Positions 12,188 through 22,677 of a stretch of 64,000 bases of DNA are shown here, piece after piece (within the stretch, counting starts at the first letter, position 1; the number at the start of each line of letters is the position of its first letter). Made by a program: the position numbers and the translations under genes. This DNA is from Pogonophryne albipinna (Eukaryota; Chordata; Actinopteri; Perciformes; Artedidraconidae): assembly GCA_028583405.1 (NCBI GenBank), contig CM053259.1:21181951-21245950 (forward strand), in the 5' to 3' direction. The notes under the pieces were generated by a model that saw nothing but the letters and a program-made list of their open reading frames with translations, ran no database searches and was not told the DNA's origin.

Positions 12188-12630
12188 CTAGAACTTGTGA
12201 AAGTGGCGTATGTCATGCAACAATCTGCCTAGGGGACCATCTTTGTGTTCATTTGCCAGCCAATGTGTCCACTCTATGAAAGAAAGATGACTCTTCAGAG
12301 TCTTCACTGTGCGGTTTCCCCGCAGTCTCCAGATTTGGGACTTGTATGTTGACCAAGCCCGCTCAATGTTTTGGGTGTGGGCTCCTGTATCTGGGTCCAC
12401 AAATGACTGGCTGTGGTTTACAGAGAAATGGACAAAGCCACTTTCAGCGAGTGCAGTCATGTACACCCTCCCCATGTCCGTTATCACCGTAGTCTCTTGG
12501 CGAACGTAATTTGTGACAAGAGGAATTAAGTGGCGCCTTGATCTTAACCAGCCTCAGGATAGGTCTTCTCCTTGTTCCTCTGATGCCCAGCATTCCAAAG
12601 ACCCATCTTCTCCTCCACATTTCTCGCACC
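12188..12630 (-). pseudogene. Merlin-type (IS1016/ISXO2-like) transposase fragment, frameshifted
   Basis: The minus-strand ORF at 12188-12487 reads VNHSQSFVDPDTGAHTQNIE, matching the C-terminal half of ISXO2-like/Merlin DDE transposases. The preceding bases continue the fold in two frames: RRWVFGMLGIRGTRRRPILR near 12560-12625, then RHLIPLVTNYVRQETTVITD near 12480-12537. A 1-nt shift near 12540 joins them. Two acidic catalytic residues are visible: the Asp of VITD and the Glu of NIE. The first Asp and the DNA-binding N-terminus are missing, cut where the RTE-like LINE begins. The fragment cannot be active. Confidence 0.75.
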
Positions 12631-12635
12631 ACTGC

Positions 12636-14150
12636 TTTTTGCAGATGATGTGGTTCTAATGGCTTCATCGGTCTGCGACCTTCAGCACTCACTGGATCGG
12701 TTCTCAACCGAGTGTGAAGCGGCTGGGATGAGGATCAGCACCTCCAAATCTGAGGCCATGGTTCTCAGCAGGAAACCGATGGACTGTCCACTCCAAGTAG
12801 GGAATGAGTCCTTACCCCAAATGAAGGAGTTCAAGTATCTCGGGGTCTTGTTCTCGAGTGAGGGAACAATGGAGCGTGAGATGGGCCGGAGAATTGGAGC
12901 AGCGGGAGCGGTACTGCAGTCGCTTTACCGCACCGTTGTGACGAAAAGGGAGCTGAGCCAGAAGGCAAAGCTCTCTGTCTACCGGGCCATTTTCGTTCCT
13001 ACCCTCACCTATGGTCATTGTTACGTGCCAGGCAGGCTGTACTTGTGTGGTTTTCCTTCCCTCCTCTGTTTCTCTCTTCTCCCTGTCTTCTGCACAGCTA
13101 ATCAGCAGCTGATTGGTATCTGCCTGTGCACCTGAGTCTGATGGCTGATTGGATCCTCTCACCCTCAGCTGGCCTATCAGCAGCCAGCGCCGACCATAAA
13201 GGAGGCACCCAGGAAGTCTTCTCGCTCTCTCACTCTGGGCCTGTTGCTGTTTGAGGAGCCTGAAATTGACTGCCTTGTTTAGCAACTCATTCTCCTTATA
13301 TTGTCTGACCTTTTGAAAGTGTGTGTTGAGAGGTGGAGGAGTTAGGTAAGTCTGGGGTACCCTGTACATTTCTCACCATGTAGCTAACAAATGTTTAGAC
13401 ACACTAGGTTAGCGGATTGTTGCCACCCCTGTATATTGTTTTGTCAACTTCTTCGTAGTTTAGTTAGTGAGGGTTTTTGTTTGAGTTTTGGTTTCAAAGG
13501 ATAGATGTAGAGATAGGCCTGGTTTTGTTATGCTTGTTTCTTTTGTTTGGCACAATCCTTTGACTCCTCCTCCTCCTCACAAAGAGTATTTCTGTTAAAG
13601 TTCTGTTCAGATAGGTTTACAAGGAATAAACCTTTTGTCAACCTTACGCTGACTCCTCCATAATTATTGGTTGTTATGTTATTGTCTCCAGGTCCCCTAG
13701 ACTTTAGTGGGGACGTAACAGTCATGAAGGATGGGTCATGACCGAAAGAACGAGATCGCGGATACAAGCGGCCGAGATGGGTTTTCTCCGCAGGGTGGCT
13801 GGTGTCTCCCTTAGGGATAAGGTGAGAAGTTCGGTCATCCGGTAGGGACTCGGAGTTTAACCGCTCGGACCGAAAGGAGCCAGTTGAGGTGGTTCGGGCA
13901 CCTAGTTAGGATGCCACCTGGGCGCCTCCCTAGGGAGGTGTTCCAGGCACGTCCAGCTGGGAAGAGACCAAGGGGTAGACCTAGGACCAGGTGGAGGGAT
14001 TATATCTCTTCGCTGGCCTGGGAGCACCTTGGGATCCCCCAGTCAGAGCTGGTTGATGTGGCCAGGGAAAAGAAAGTTTGGGGCTCTCTGCTGGAACTGC
14101 TACCCCCGCGACCCGACCACGGATAAGCGGGAGAAGATGGATGGATGGAC
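12636..14150 (+). mobile_element. 5'-truncated RTE-like LINE, reverse transcriptase to 3' end, split by a solo LTR
   Basis: The fragment opens inside the reverse transcriptase catalytic motif (FADDVVLMASS at about 12638) and continues through EFKYLGVLFSSEG and ELSQKAKLSVYRAIFVPTLT to 13018. The solo LTR at 13019-13720 interrupts it. After the LTR the LINE resumes with FLRRVAGVSLRDKVRSS and then RPRGRPRTRWRDYISS (13945-14010), ending in a stop near 14126 and a GATGGATGG tail. Internal stops and a frameshift show that it is dead. The RTE/Expander label is recognition from the protein text, not a search. Confidence 0.75.
13019..13720. mobile_element. Solo LTR (702 bp) inside the LINE
   Basis: The element begins TGTTACG and ends CGTAACA, the TG...CA termini expected of a long terminal repeat. 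It is flanked by a perfect 5-bp duplication GTCAT (13014-13018 and 13721-13725). Removing it rejoins the LINE at the text ggtcat. No gag or pol is present, so this is the remnant left by recombination between two LTRs. Confidence 0.85.
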
Positions 14151-14447
14151 ACCTTTTATATGATCATTATAGTTATTAAAAAATAAGAGAATAAATGAAA
14201 AACAGGTATGAAATACTATAGGACAGTAACACAAGAATACAGTTTAAAAGGAGAGTGATTAGTAAAATATCCATAAAGAAATTAAGTACATCTGTTAACA
14301 GTTCTGTTTTATATGGGTGTTGAGAGATGTAGGCTATGCATAGATCTCTTAATTTTGCTCTCAAAGTGCACCAGATTGATGCTTTTAACTTCAATATTTA
14401 AAAAAAAAATGTCCCGGGGGAGCATGCCCCCAGACCCTCCTATGCGG
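14150..14447 (-). repeat. Dispersed repeat, inverted copy of 41805-42095
   Basis: Read on the minus strand, this block parallels 41805-42095: ggggcatgctcccccgg, then caatctggtgcactttgaga, then atttcatacctgtttttcat. The two copies lie in opposite orientation about 27 kb apart. The motif around ggggcatgctcccc is common at ends of fish hAT-type repeats, but the family is not proven. Confidence 0.75.
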
Positions 14448-15584
14448 CTTTCACACCAGCGCTTTTCCCTTTCTAGCTCCGAGCTAGAGCTTTTCTGGTT
14501 CAGCTCCGGTTTCCCTTTTCTGCTCCCGCTCTGTTCTCACCGACCAGCACCCGACTGGTGCTGCCGCTGCTGCGTCATGACGTCACCGTTTACATCGCTG
14601 ATTTGCTCCCCAACGGCATTACGGCGCTCACAACAACAACAACAACGGGGAACTGCGTCGGGTCGATGATCGTGTTGCTTTTAATCACACGAAGCCAGAA
14701 TAAATTGAATAACGACTTCTCCAACCTTATGCTCCAGAGTGCCGTGGTTCATTGTTTATTAATGTGTTACTGCAGCATTTACCGACCACTGCAGTGTTGG
14801 CTGCTCTTCCACAGGAGTTTATTCTCCTCCGTTAGCTCCCGGTTAGCTCACACTGCAGCTGCCGCTCTAAAGTATTCAATGTCCGACTCACACAAGCAGC
14901 TGATACATATCCCCAGTTCCCCTTAGCCTAAGTGAATGTGTGTCAGTCTGAATTGACGCTGTTTGGTATCACAACGCTGTTATGAAAGTTTCTCTGGTAT
15001 AAAATGGGTGATGTTAGCATAGCAACCGAAGCTAAACTGACTACTTGCTATTGCTATCCTATTGTGGCATAAACCGTTTTCTACAGGCACATTTTACCGG
15101 CGTATTTTTATTATGATTCTACTTGTGATAGTCGGACACGACAACCTGTGCAGCCCATGTATTGATTCCATCCGATAGCTGCTATAATACAAAACAAAAC
15201 GTCTGCCTCTCTCCACAATGATCAATAACAGTGAACGGATGGTCAAAGTAAGGTACAAATAAACAGAATCACACGAAGCCTGGTTAGTGTTGCCTGACTT
15301 TATAAAGTGTGTTTATAAGCACTACTGCTTGTAGGCAGGCATGACAGTCGACCCATGTTCAGGGGAGGTGGGTTTAGTTTCCTGCACGCCTCGACGTAAG
15401 AGAGACGTAAGCGACGCCACCTCTTAGCTCCGAAGCTCTTGCCTCTAGACCGACAATTTTTTGGAGCTTGAAGTGAACCGGATTCCGGAGCTAAGAGGCG
15501 GCGCCGCTGCGGTGTGAACAGGAAAAACCGGCACTTTTCAGGCTCCAGCTCCGAGCCGGAGCTGAAAAAGCGCTGGTGTGAAAG
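14448..15584. mobile_element. hAT-like non-autonomous element with 19-bp inverted ends
   Basis: The left end reads CTTTCACACCAGCGCTTTT and the right end carries its exact reverse complement, extended by further diverged pairing (agctccg-type text). The interior is moderately GC-rich and has no transposase. I found no clear target duplication, so the precise class is uncertain. Short ORFs within it look fortuitous. Confidence 0.6.
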
Positions 15585-15946
15585 GGGCAAGAGAGGAGGT
15601 TAGGTCCATCCCCCACCTAAAACATGTTCACATGGACAGGATACTAAATACATTTGCACACTTTTATATGGTGGCCTATGTCCATATGTTTCTGTTTTGG
15701 TGGTCGTGCCACAACCGTGCATGTATGCACAAGTCATAGGTGCGCTATACAATAGCACTCCACCCCTGCAATGTGTGTGAAAGACTATAGACTTTACAGC
15801 ATGTTTTTTTTAATTGAAGTTGCGTTGGTGTTTGTGTGTTGGTTGTTGACGGCAGTGTGTGCCCCCCCGTGGTAAATGATTGCCCCCCATTCGATTTATT
15901 CTAGAGCCGACCCTGGTACAGTACACTATTTACCTGGGGTAAAAAG

Positions 15947-17439
15947 TGTTATGGCAGAATCTTTATTACAGCGTATTTCTGGCTTATTTATTAAGATCAC
16001 ATGATAATCTATACTAAGTCTGTTGTCGAGTTAAGTCACACCGATTTGGAGAGGCCTATGTCAGAGGAAGTTCATAGAAGGCCTCAGGTTATAAAAACAG
16101 TTAACCTTTGTTAGTTGACTAACATCCTAAAGGATGTCATGAGATAAGTAAACTTTCGACATCTGGAACATACAAGTATAGCATTGAGAGCCAGAACATG
16201 TGATGTTGTGTGTTAGTTAATGTAAGGAAAATGAGCTAACTGTACTAACCAGAGTTAGGAAAAGGGACCACATTACTCCTGTTCTGGCTGCCTTACACTG
16301 GCTCCCTATAGAACACAGGATAGAATTTAAAATTCTTCTTCTCGCCTACAAAGCCCTTAATGGGCAGGCGTCATCTTACCTTAAAGAACGCATTATACCC
16401 TACTGTCCTACTAGGGCATTGCGTTCCAAGAATGCAGGGTTGTTGGTTGTTCCTCGAGTCTCTAAAAGTACAATGGGAGCCAGAGCCTTTTCTTATCAAG
16501 CTCCACATTTGTGGAATCAGCTTCCAGTTTGTGTTCGGGCGGCAGACACCCTATCCGTTTTTAAGAGTGCGCTTAAGACCTTCCTTTTTGATAAAGCTTA
16601 TAGTTAGGGCTGATTAGATTCAGCCCCTAGTTTTGCTGATATAGGCTTAGTTTGTCGGGGGACATCTTACTTCTTCCTTCTCTCTGTCTATACCTATGGT
16701 CTATACCTGTGTACTCTCATGTTCCGATTAACCCAGCTTCCCCAAATTTCTTTCTTTTTGGTGTTTATATACGCTGGGATCCGGAGTCATGGATGATCCT
16801 GCGGTCCTGTGTCCTGGATCGCGAGCCCTGGATCTTGAGTCGTGGCTGTGGTCCTGGATCATAGGTCCTGGATGGATATCCTCGTGGATTCATCTTCCTA
16901 TTATACACACATGCATTTCCAAACATTTGGACTACCTATGTTGCAAATGTATTATCTTTTCAATTTACACACGGCATCTATTCCACGTCTGTCCGTCCTG
17001 GGAGAGGGATCCCTCCTCTGTTGCTCTCCCTGAGGTTTCTCCCATTTTTCCCTTTAAACTGTGGGTTTTCTTCGGAAGTTTTTCCTTGTACGATGTGAGG
17101 GTCTAAGGACAGAGGGTGTCGTATTGTCATACTGATATTTTGTACAAACTGTGAAGTCCACTGAGACAAATGTAACATTTGTGATATTGGGCTATATAAA
17201 TAAATATTGATTGATTGATGAGCGTGCGTCATTTTAGAATCCTATATATGTCTCTGTAAAACTTCTACTGGGTTAGAGCATTGCTGTAGGACTGCTTGAG
17301 AGCAGAGGTAATGTTTTCCTCGTTATTATTGATTGTTGTACAATGAAATAATAATTGATCAACTATATCTGTGTTTGTGTTTTATTTGATTCCTCTCTGT
17401 TTCATTCGTTCCTGTTGTGAGCGCTAAATTGCCACAACA
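15947..17439. mobile_element. Probable solo LTR interrupted by an L2 LINE
   Basis: The ends TGTTATGGCA and TGCCACAACA are near-perfect inverted termini of TG...CA type. The flanks TAAAAAG (15940-15946) and TAAACAG (17440-17446) are similar but not identical, so the boundary is tentative. The last about 150 bp recur at 20711-20852, showing a multicopy family. An L2-like LINE occupies 16255-17219 inside it. Confidence 0.5.
16255..17219 (+). mobile_element. L2/CR1-group LINE, ORF2 C-terminus and 3' UTR
   Basis: Frames between 16265 and 16607 give the typical L2-like C-terminal text: ALHWLPIEHRIEFKILL, then AYKALNGQ, then APHLWNQLPVCVRAADTLS, ending FLFDKAYS and a stop at about 16605. The 3' UTR runs to ggctatataaataaatattg and a gattgattga tail at 17219. 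The 5' end is truncated, as is usual for LINE insertions. The same 3' UTR recurs at 53455-53765. Confidence 0.75.
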
Positions 17440-17674
17440 TAAACAGTAGCAATACATTGAAATACTCAAGTAAAGTACAAATCTCTTTGCTTAGTACAGT
17501 GCTTGAGGAAATGTACTTGAGTTACATTACACCATTAAAATGTTCATATCATGTAAATGTGTCTTTGGCATGGCAAATAAGATCAAATAACACTCACCAT
17601 ACACAGTACATACAATTCATTACACACAAAAATAGGGAAATTGCATCCTAAAGTGGCTGAGTAGCAGTCTTAAT

Positions 17675-18944
17675 CAGGGCCGTCCCTCCCTACAGGCCGA
17701 TCATGCAGGCTGCACGGGGCCTCACATTGCGCAGGGGGCCTCGTGCAGGGGGCCTCGGCTTATGTGCTCGGCTTGTGCGCCGTTCTCAGCACAGTTCTCT
17801 TTTTATCTGCTAATGACTGTACAGGAGGAAGAGTGATAAACTGTCTGTCTAGTTGGCTTACATAATAGTTAAAGTTTACAGCCTAAAAAACATGGAGCAT
17901 TTTTTCCCCTTTTATTAATTTTTATGTCAATTTGCACATTTCATGGTGATTCTCAGCCTCTCCCCTTAACTCCTAACAGTCATCATGTCAACCACAACAC
18001 AGAGAAATACTGATAGAAATGTGTGTGTAGTTGTTGATACATTGCTGACAGAGGGAACTACGTTTGAATACAGATTTAAGAAATATCAGTGTTTGAGCAT
18101 GTAATAAGCATGTTTTGTCTTGACTATATAATTAAATAATATAGTATTTATATTATTGCATTGATTATGATTATGATTATTAGTAGAAGTAGTTTGTTTG
18201 CATTAATTATATTTTAATCTTTTTGAGGCTAGTATTTGGCAGGAAATGCAGACGCATTCACCCGTAAACGCATACTGAACGACATACATTTATGTTAGAA
18301 AAATATCACTCGACACCAGGTTGAGAATCAATGATCAGGTAACTAATTTATTCTTGCAAGAAGGAGCAGAGTTAAATCACATACAAAGGATATGGGTTAA
18401 CTCACACACATGGGGTATGTTGCTCAAAGGAACAGCAAAAAACATCAGGCTTATATATTCCAAAACACAGGGGATAACAACAAAGTCGTAAATCGAGGTG
18501 GCGCTAATATCAGCCGCGGGTGTCGGAAAGTCGGGTCATCTGCGATGGGTCATCTGTGACGTCTTCTGGAAAAAGTCACGTACTTCCTTCACGGTTCATA
18601 GAAATTAGATATTTAGGAGACAGCAAGTCTGTCTTCTCATAAATATCAACAACCTGAAATGCCCTGCTTCCTCCTATCACAAGAAGAGGCAGCTGCAAGG
18701 TCATACACAGTTCAGAGCCACACATGGTATCAGTGCATTAAAACAACCCAAAGAGTGGAGAAAACAGTATTTCTCCAACAATTTACCATTTACCTCACTG
18801 TATAAAAAAGTAACTGTGTTGATAATAATAATAAAAAACAGGAATTATATTTGCAAAGTACTTTGTATCCAAAACAAATATTTTCACTCCTGTCGGTTAT
18901 GGGGGGGGGGGCTCGTCTCACAATGTTGGCCAGGGACGGCCCTG
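17675..18944. mobile_element. Non-autonomous hAT element (1,270 bp) with perfect 8-bp target duplication
   Basis: Terminal inverted repeats CAGGGCCGTCCCT (left) and AGGGACGGCCCTG (right) are flanked by the identical 8-mer GTCTTAAT at 17667-17674 and 18945-18952. CAGGG-type ends with an 8-bp duplication are diagnostic of hAT elements. No transposase is present. A solo LTR (18293-18780) has inserted into it, so the hAT is the older insertion. Confidence 0.9.
18293..18780. mobile_element. Solo LTR (488 bp) nested in the hAT element
   Basis: The ends are TGTTAGAAAAAT and ATTTCTCCAACA, inverted and of TG...CA type. The flanks carry a perfect 5-bp duplication ATTTA (18288-18292 and 18781-18785). 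There is no internal retroviral-like coding region. Confidence 0.85.
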
Positions 18945-19029
18945 GTCTTAATAAAAGTGCAGACTGACACTTACTCCTCATCCCCTTCAACTGCCCTTTA
19001 TAAAGAAGGTCTTTTATTGCATTCAGAAC

Positions 19030-19936
19030 ATGACCTTTTAAAGACACACATGGTGGAAAAACAATTAAGTCAAACCAAGCAATGCTTTTTTGAACAGGGG
19101 GACAATGCTGGGAGGCTCCTGGCTCAGCAGGCTCGTGCAGTTGGCGTTTCCAGATTAATTCCCAAAGTTAAGTCGCTTGATGGCAGTTTAGTCACGACCC
19201 GTTTGAAATCAATAGATCCTTCTTTGAATACTACAATTGCCTCTACATATCTGAATGCCCTACAATTGACATAAACCCAAACCCTCTTGACTCATTAACT
19301 TACCCAAACATTGATGAAATTAACGCTGGTGCACTAGGTGGCTCTATATCCGCCTTAGAGATACAGGAACTGACCAGATCAATGCCAAACAGAAGTCCCT
19401 GGGTCCCGGCGGCTTCACAGTCAAATTTTACAAGGCATATTTGGCTCTTTTAGTCCCAATTCTAGCAAGGATGTTTAATGGTTGCCTTCAGGTATATGGG
19501 CCGATTACCTGCAACCCTGGCACCCATCTCTCTGCCTCTGAAGAAAGGCAAAGACCCTTTGTGGGACCCATCTCCCTTGGAATGGAGCTACCTGTTCTAC
19601 ATCTTGGGAAAATGTGGCTTTGACTCCTGAGCAATGATTGAACGCTAATGGCGTTAAATCATCTCCTTTCCCTCTCCAACGGGGGGACACGTCAAGGATG
19701 CCCACTTTCCCCCCTATTGTTCAATGTAGCCATCGAGCCTTTAGCTATCTGGCTCAGATGCCATGATGGGTTTGAGGGCATCTCTCGTCACGGCCTAGTC
19801 CATAAATGTTCCCTTTATGCTGACGACCTCCTCCTATACAACCCGGTGACCTCCCTTCCTCCTATATTGTCAATCCTTGACCAATTTGGACGTTTGCCAG
19901 GGTATAAATTAAATCTCCAAAAGAACGAATTATTTT
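19030..19936 (+). mobile_element. L1/Tx1-like LINE fragment with reverse transcriptase motifs
   Basis: The ORF at 19648-19938 contains GTRQGCPLSPLLFNVAIEPL and SLYADDLLLY, the RT palm motifs of the L1/Tx1 lineage. Upstream, at 19090-19160, another frame gives the linker text NAGRLLAQQARAV, also typical of these elements. Stops and frameshifts break the ORF and both ends are missing. Confidence 0.7.
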
Positions 19937-19969
19937 GATTGTATTTATTATTTTATTTTATTTTATTAT

Positions 19970-20509
19970 TGGGGGGAAACTTCTGAAGCAATTGGAGACA
20001 GGACTCAGAGAGACACAAGGAGAGCTGGAGCTTTGATGGCAAACACTGACGGTTTATTTGGAGCTTCGGCCAGAGAATTCACAAGACATGTTACGGTCCA
20101 CGGTCTGACCACAGGGTTGAGATGCCAAATCAATTCTGAAGAACGCTTCTGTAATTCGAGGTTTTAACTAGTTTGGAGTGTAATAATCAACATTCTTTAT
20201 CAGCGAGACTAAACAAATATGGACCCTGAATCTAACTAGAGCAGTCGTCCATCGAAAATAATGTGTGCAGGGAACCTACGTTCCAGATAAAAGAAGGGCC
20301 TCTAGATGTCCCTGAACAATAAACTATCTCATGTCAGCTTGTGCTCGGTCATAAGCTGGCAACAACAATGCGCCAAAGCTGCCCCTCCTTAAGAGAGATA
20401 GCAGCAATACCCAAGGCCGTAGACCTATGCCATGGGAAAAGAGACAGTGAAAGATGAAAATGATGAACTGTGTCAAAGGTTGAATACCTAAGCAAATTTT
20501 TCCCTAACA
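19970..20509. mobile_element. Probable solo LTR (540 bp)
   Basis: The ends TGGGGGGAAACTT and TTTTTCCCTAACA are of TG...CA type and inversely related. ATTAT flanks both sides (19965-19969 and 20510-20514). The flanks are AT-rich, so the duplication alone is weak evidence. The interior lacks coding sequence. It cuts the L1/Tx1-like fragment's 3' side. Confidence 0.6.
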
Positions 20510-20710
20510 ATTATTATTTTATTTTTTTCATTGTGTCCTATTTACTGTGAACATGACCTAATGCGGTAGGGATAGGGATGGGTATTTTCTTTCCTTTAAC
20601 AAACAAATTGTTCTGTACTTTGTTTAATGTGCTAAAAGTGCCATGTTTGCAAAAAAACAAATAAAAAGAGTGCAGAGTGGTTTGTTCTTCCACTGGCTTG
20701 GGTCCCTTAC

Positions 20711-20852
20711 TGTATCACTGCTTGAGAGCAAAGGTAATGTTTCCTCATTCTTATTGATTGTTGTACAACGAAATAATAATTGATCAACTATATCTGTGGC
20801 TATTTGTGTTTTATTGATTCCTCTCTGTTTCATGTGCTAAATTGCCACAACA
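20711..20852. repeat. Second copy of the 3' part of the 17.3-kb LTR
   Basis: Text from ctgcttgagagca to aaattgccacaaca matches 17289-17439 closely, in the same orientation, with small indels. Only this portion is present, so it is a truncated relic. Confidence 0.7.
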
Positions 20853-20930
20853 GTGACTTTAAAACACATGATTATATAAAACAGATTCTACAATATCAGT
20901 TATATTAAAAATAAATAATTGACTATACAT

Positions 20931-22039
20931 TGTGGTGGAAAAATGAAAAATGATCATGTGATGACTGCTGATCCTTCAAGGCTCAAGCTTGGCCTTCAAG
21001 GCTTTTATGCATACGTTCATAGTGAAAAGGAATCTAACTTCGATACAACCAACGTTAATATCTAGGCCGTCTCCGATACCGAACTCCGGTGCTGATAACG
21101 CTCCGGTGAACGGAATCTTTTTAGGACTAAACCCCCCAGAATCTACACGCAAGATCAACGTAATCTGCTTAGGGGGGAGTTTACAGCGTGGCCTCTAACA
21201 CCAAGTCGTATCCCTATTTTAGGCACTCCAGCCACGGATGTCCGACCGTTAGGATAGCAAAACGGAGTGTATAGTGTAGTAGGTGTTGGTGGGCTGGTAG
21301 AACCCCAGAGCAGTATCAAAACTGCCCCTGGAGGGGAAACCCTGTGTCGTTGGGAGACCCCTTGGTAACTAGGGAGGCTTGTTGTGGTCTGAAAATACAT
21401 GATGAAAAAACATACATCCTTTCTATTTACAGCCAATTTAGCATCTTTTTATCAATGGTAAGCTTAATAGAGGTAGGTGAGGTAAAGGTCAGGTCTGACA
21501 CGGCCACTTAAACAGCAGAACTGTCAACAATAGCTACAGTGTAGTTATGACGATGAAAATATGAGGTCCCAGGCTCCACTTGTCCTCTGGTTTAACTCAT
21601 GACAACAAGGATGTACTTGTCCTCTGTTTCAACTTGTGGCCCAGACGATACATAATTGTGCACGACTAATTGTCACAGGCGTACGATGTAGGCAGAAGTA
21701 TAACCCAGGATGTCATTAATTTATTTTCCTGTGTACTATGACAAGAGTGTGCCTTTGTTTTTTGGAAACAAGTACTGTTGGCTCTCTGTTCTTTAACAAC
21801 TGGTCCTTTCTTACGACTATACTTGTTAATTGTTCCCTTTTATAGGATGTCATCTTTGAAACTGTTGATCCATTGTACTAATACATATAAAAACCTTGAT
21901 GAAAGTGTGCTCGGCATCGATTTCTTTGGCAGTGACTTGCTGTTGTTTGCTGAGTTTGATCCTTCTGCGCAGAAGCCTAATAAACTTACATAGACAAGTC
22001 TAATTTGTTTGTTCCCTTCATTGACAGATTTCCACCACA
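20931..22039 (+). mobile_element. LTR-like element (1.1 kb) flanked by 60-bp direct repeats
   Basis: The ends TGTGGTGGAAA and TTTCCACCACA are perfect inverted termini of TG...CA type. A plus-strand AATAAA lies near the 3' end (about 21980), as expected of an LTR R region. Unusually, about 60 bp just left of it (20871-20930, acagattctacaatatca) is repeated just right of it (22040-22099) with a few differences. This is far longer than a normal LTR target duplication. Confidence 0.55.
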
Positions 22040-22099
22040 TAATATAAAACAGATTCTACAATATCAATTGTATTAAAAATAAATAATTTACTATACATA

Positions 22100-22677
22100 A
22101 AATAAGGTGATGATGTTGGTGGTGGCAGAATGTCCTAAGAAGGATCCTTGAGGCTTGAAAAGGGGGGCTTTTTCCCACTGGTACACATACCTGCTTATGT
22201 AAATGTTGAGGTTATGGTTCAGTGGGATAGAACAGAAGGGAACCTGACCCCATTGTCTGTGTGATGCCTTTTTTTTGTTTACGCGTAGAAATACTGTACA
22301 TTTAGTGAAAGTGCAAACGATATTTGAATGGTAACTACTTTGCTTTCTCTTTGCTGGACTCTTTCTGTTAATAAACGATGGAAGGGCATTCATTTATTAT
22401 ATAACAGCTAACCGAGAGCACTTTAATATTATCATTATTTATTTTCCTATTCTATTCACAAATTCTTTAATTCCATTATTTCTCAACTTGTTTTTTTTCA
22501 CTGTTAGGTAAGGTATATTATTCGTATTTGCTCTATACTTTCAAATGTACTGTAGTTATCCATAATTAAGAATATATCATTTGTGTTTTTTGTCAATGTG
22601 TTTGTTTTTGACTGGCTATGCTATAGGTGTGCAGTCAGTCGAGCAGTTAAACTTTCTAAAGCAAACATATCACTTGG
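22100..22677. other. AT-rich intergenic stretch, no gene seen
   Basis: No splice-consistent exon, recognised repeat end or long ORF is visible between the LTR-like element and the duplicated fkbp9 tail. Confidence 0.5.

Noticed and set aside
12812..13369. 185-residue minus-strand ORF
   Set aside because: It crosses the LINE-to-LTR junction at 13018/13019 and is antisense to the reverse transcriptase, so it is fortuitous.
19441..19623. 60-residue ORF as a separate gene
   Set aside because: It lies within the decayed L1/Tx1-like LINE in a shifted frame.
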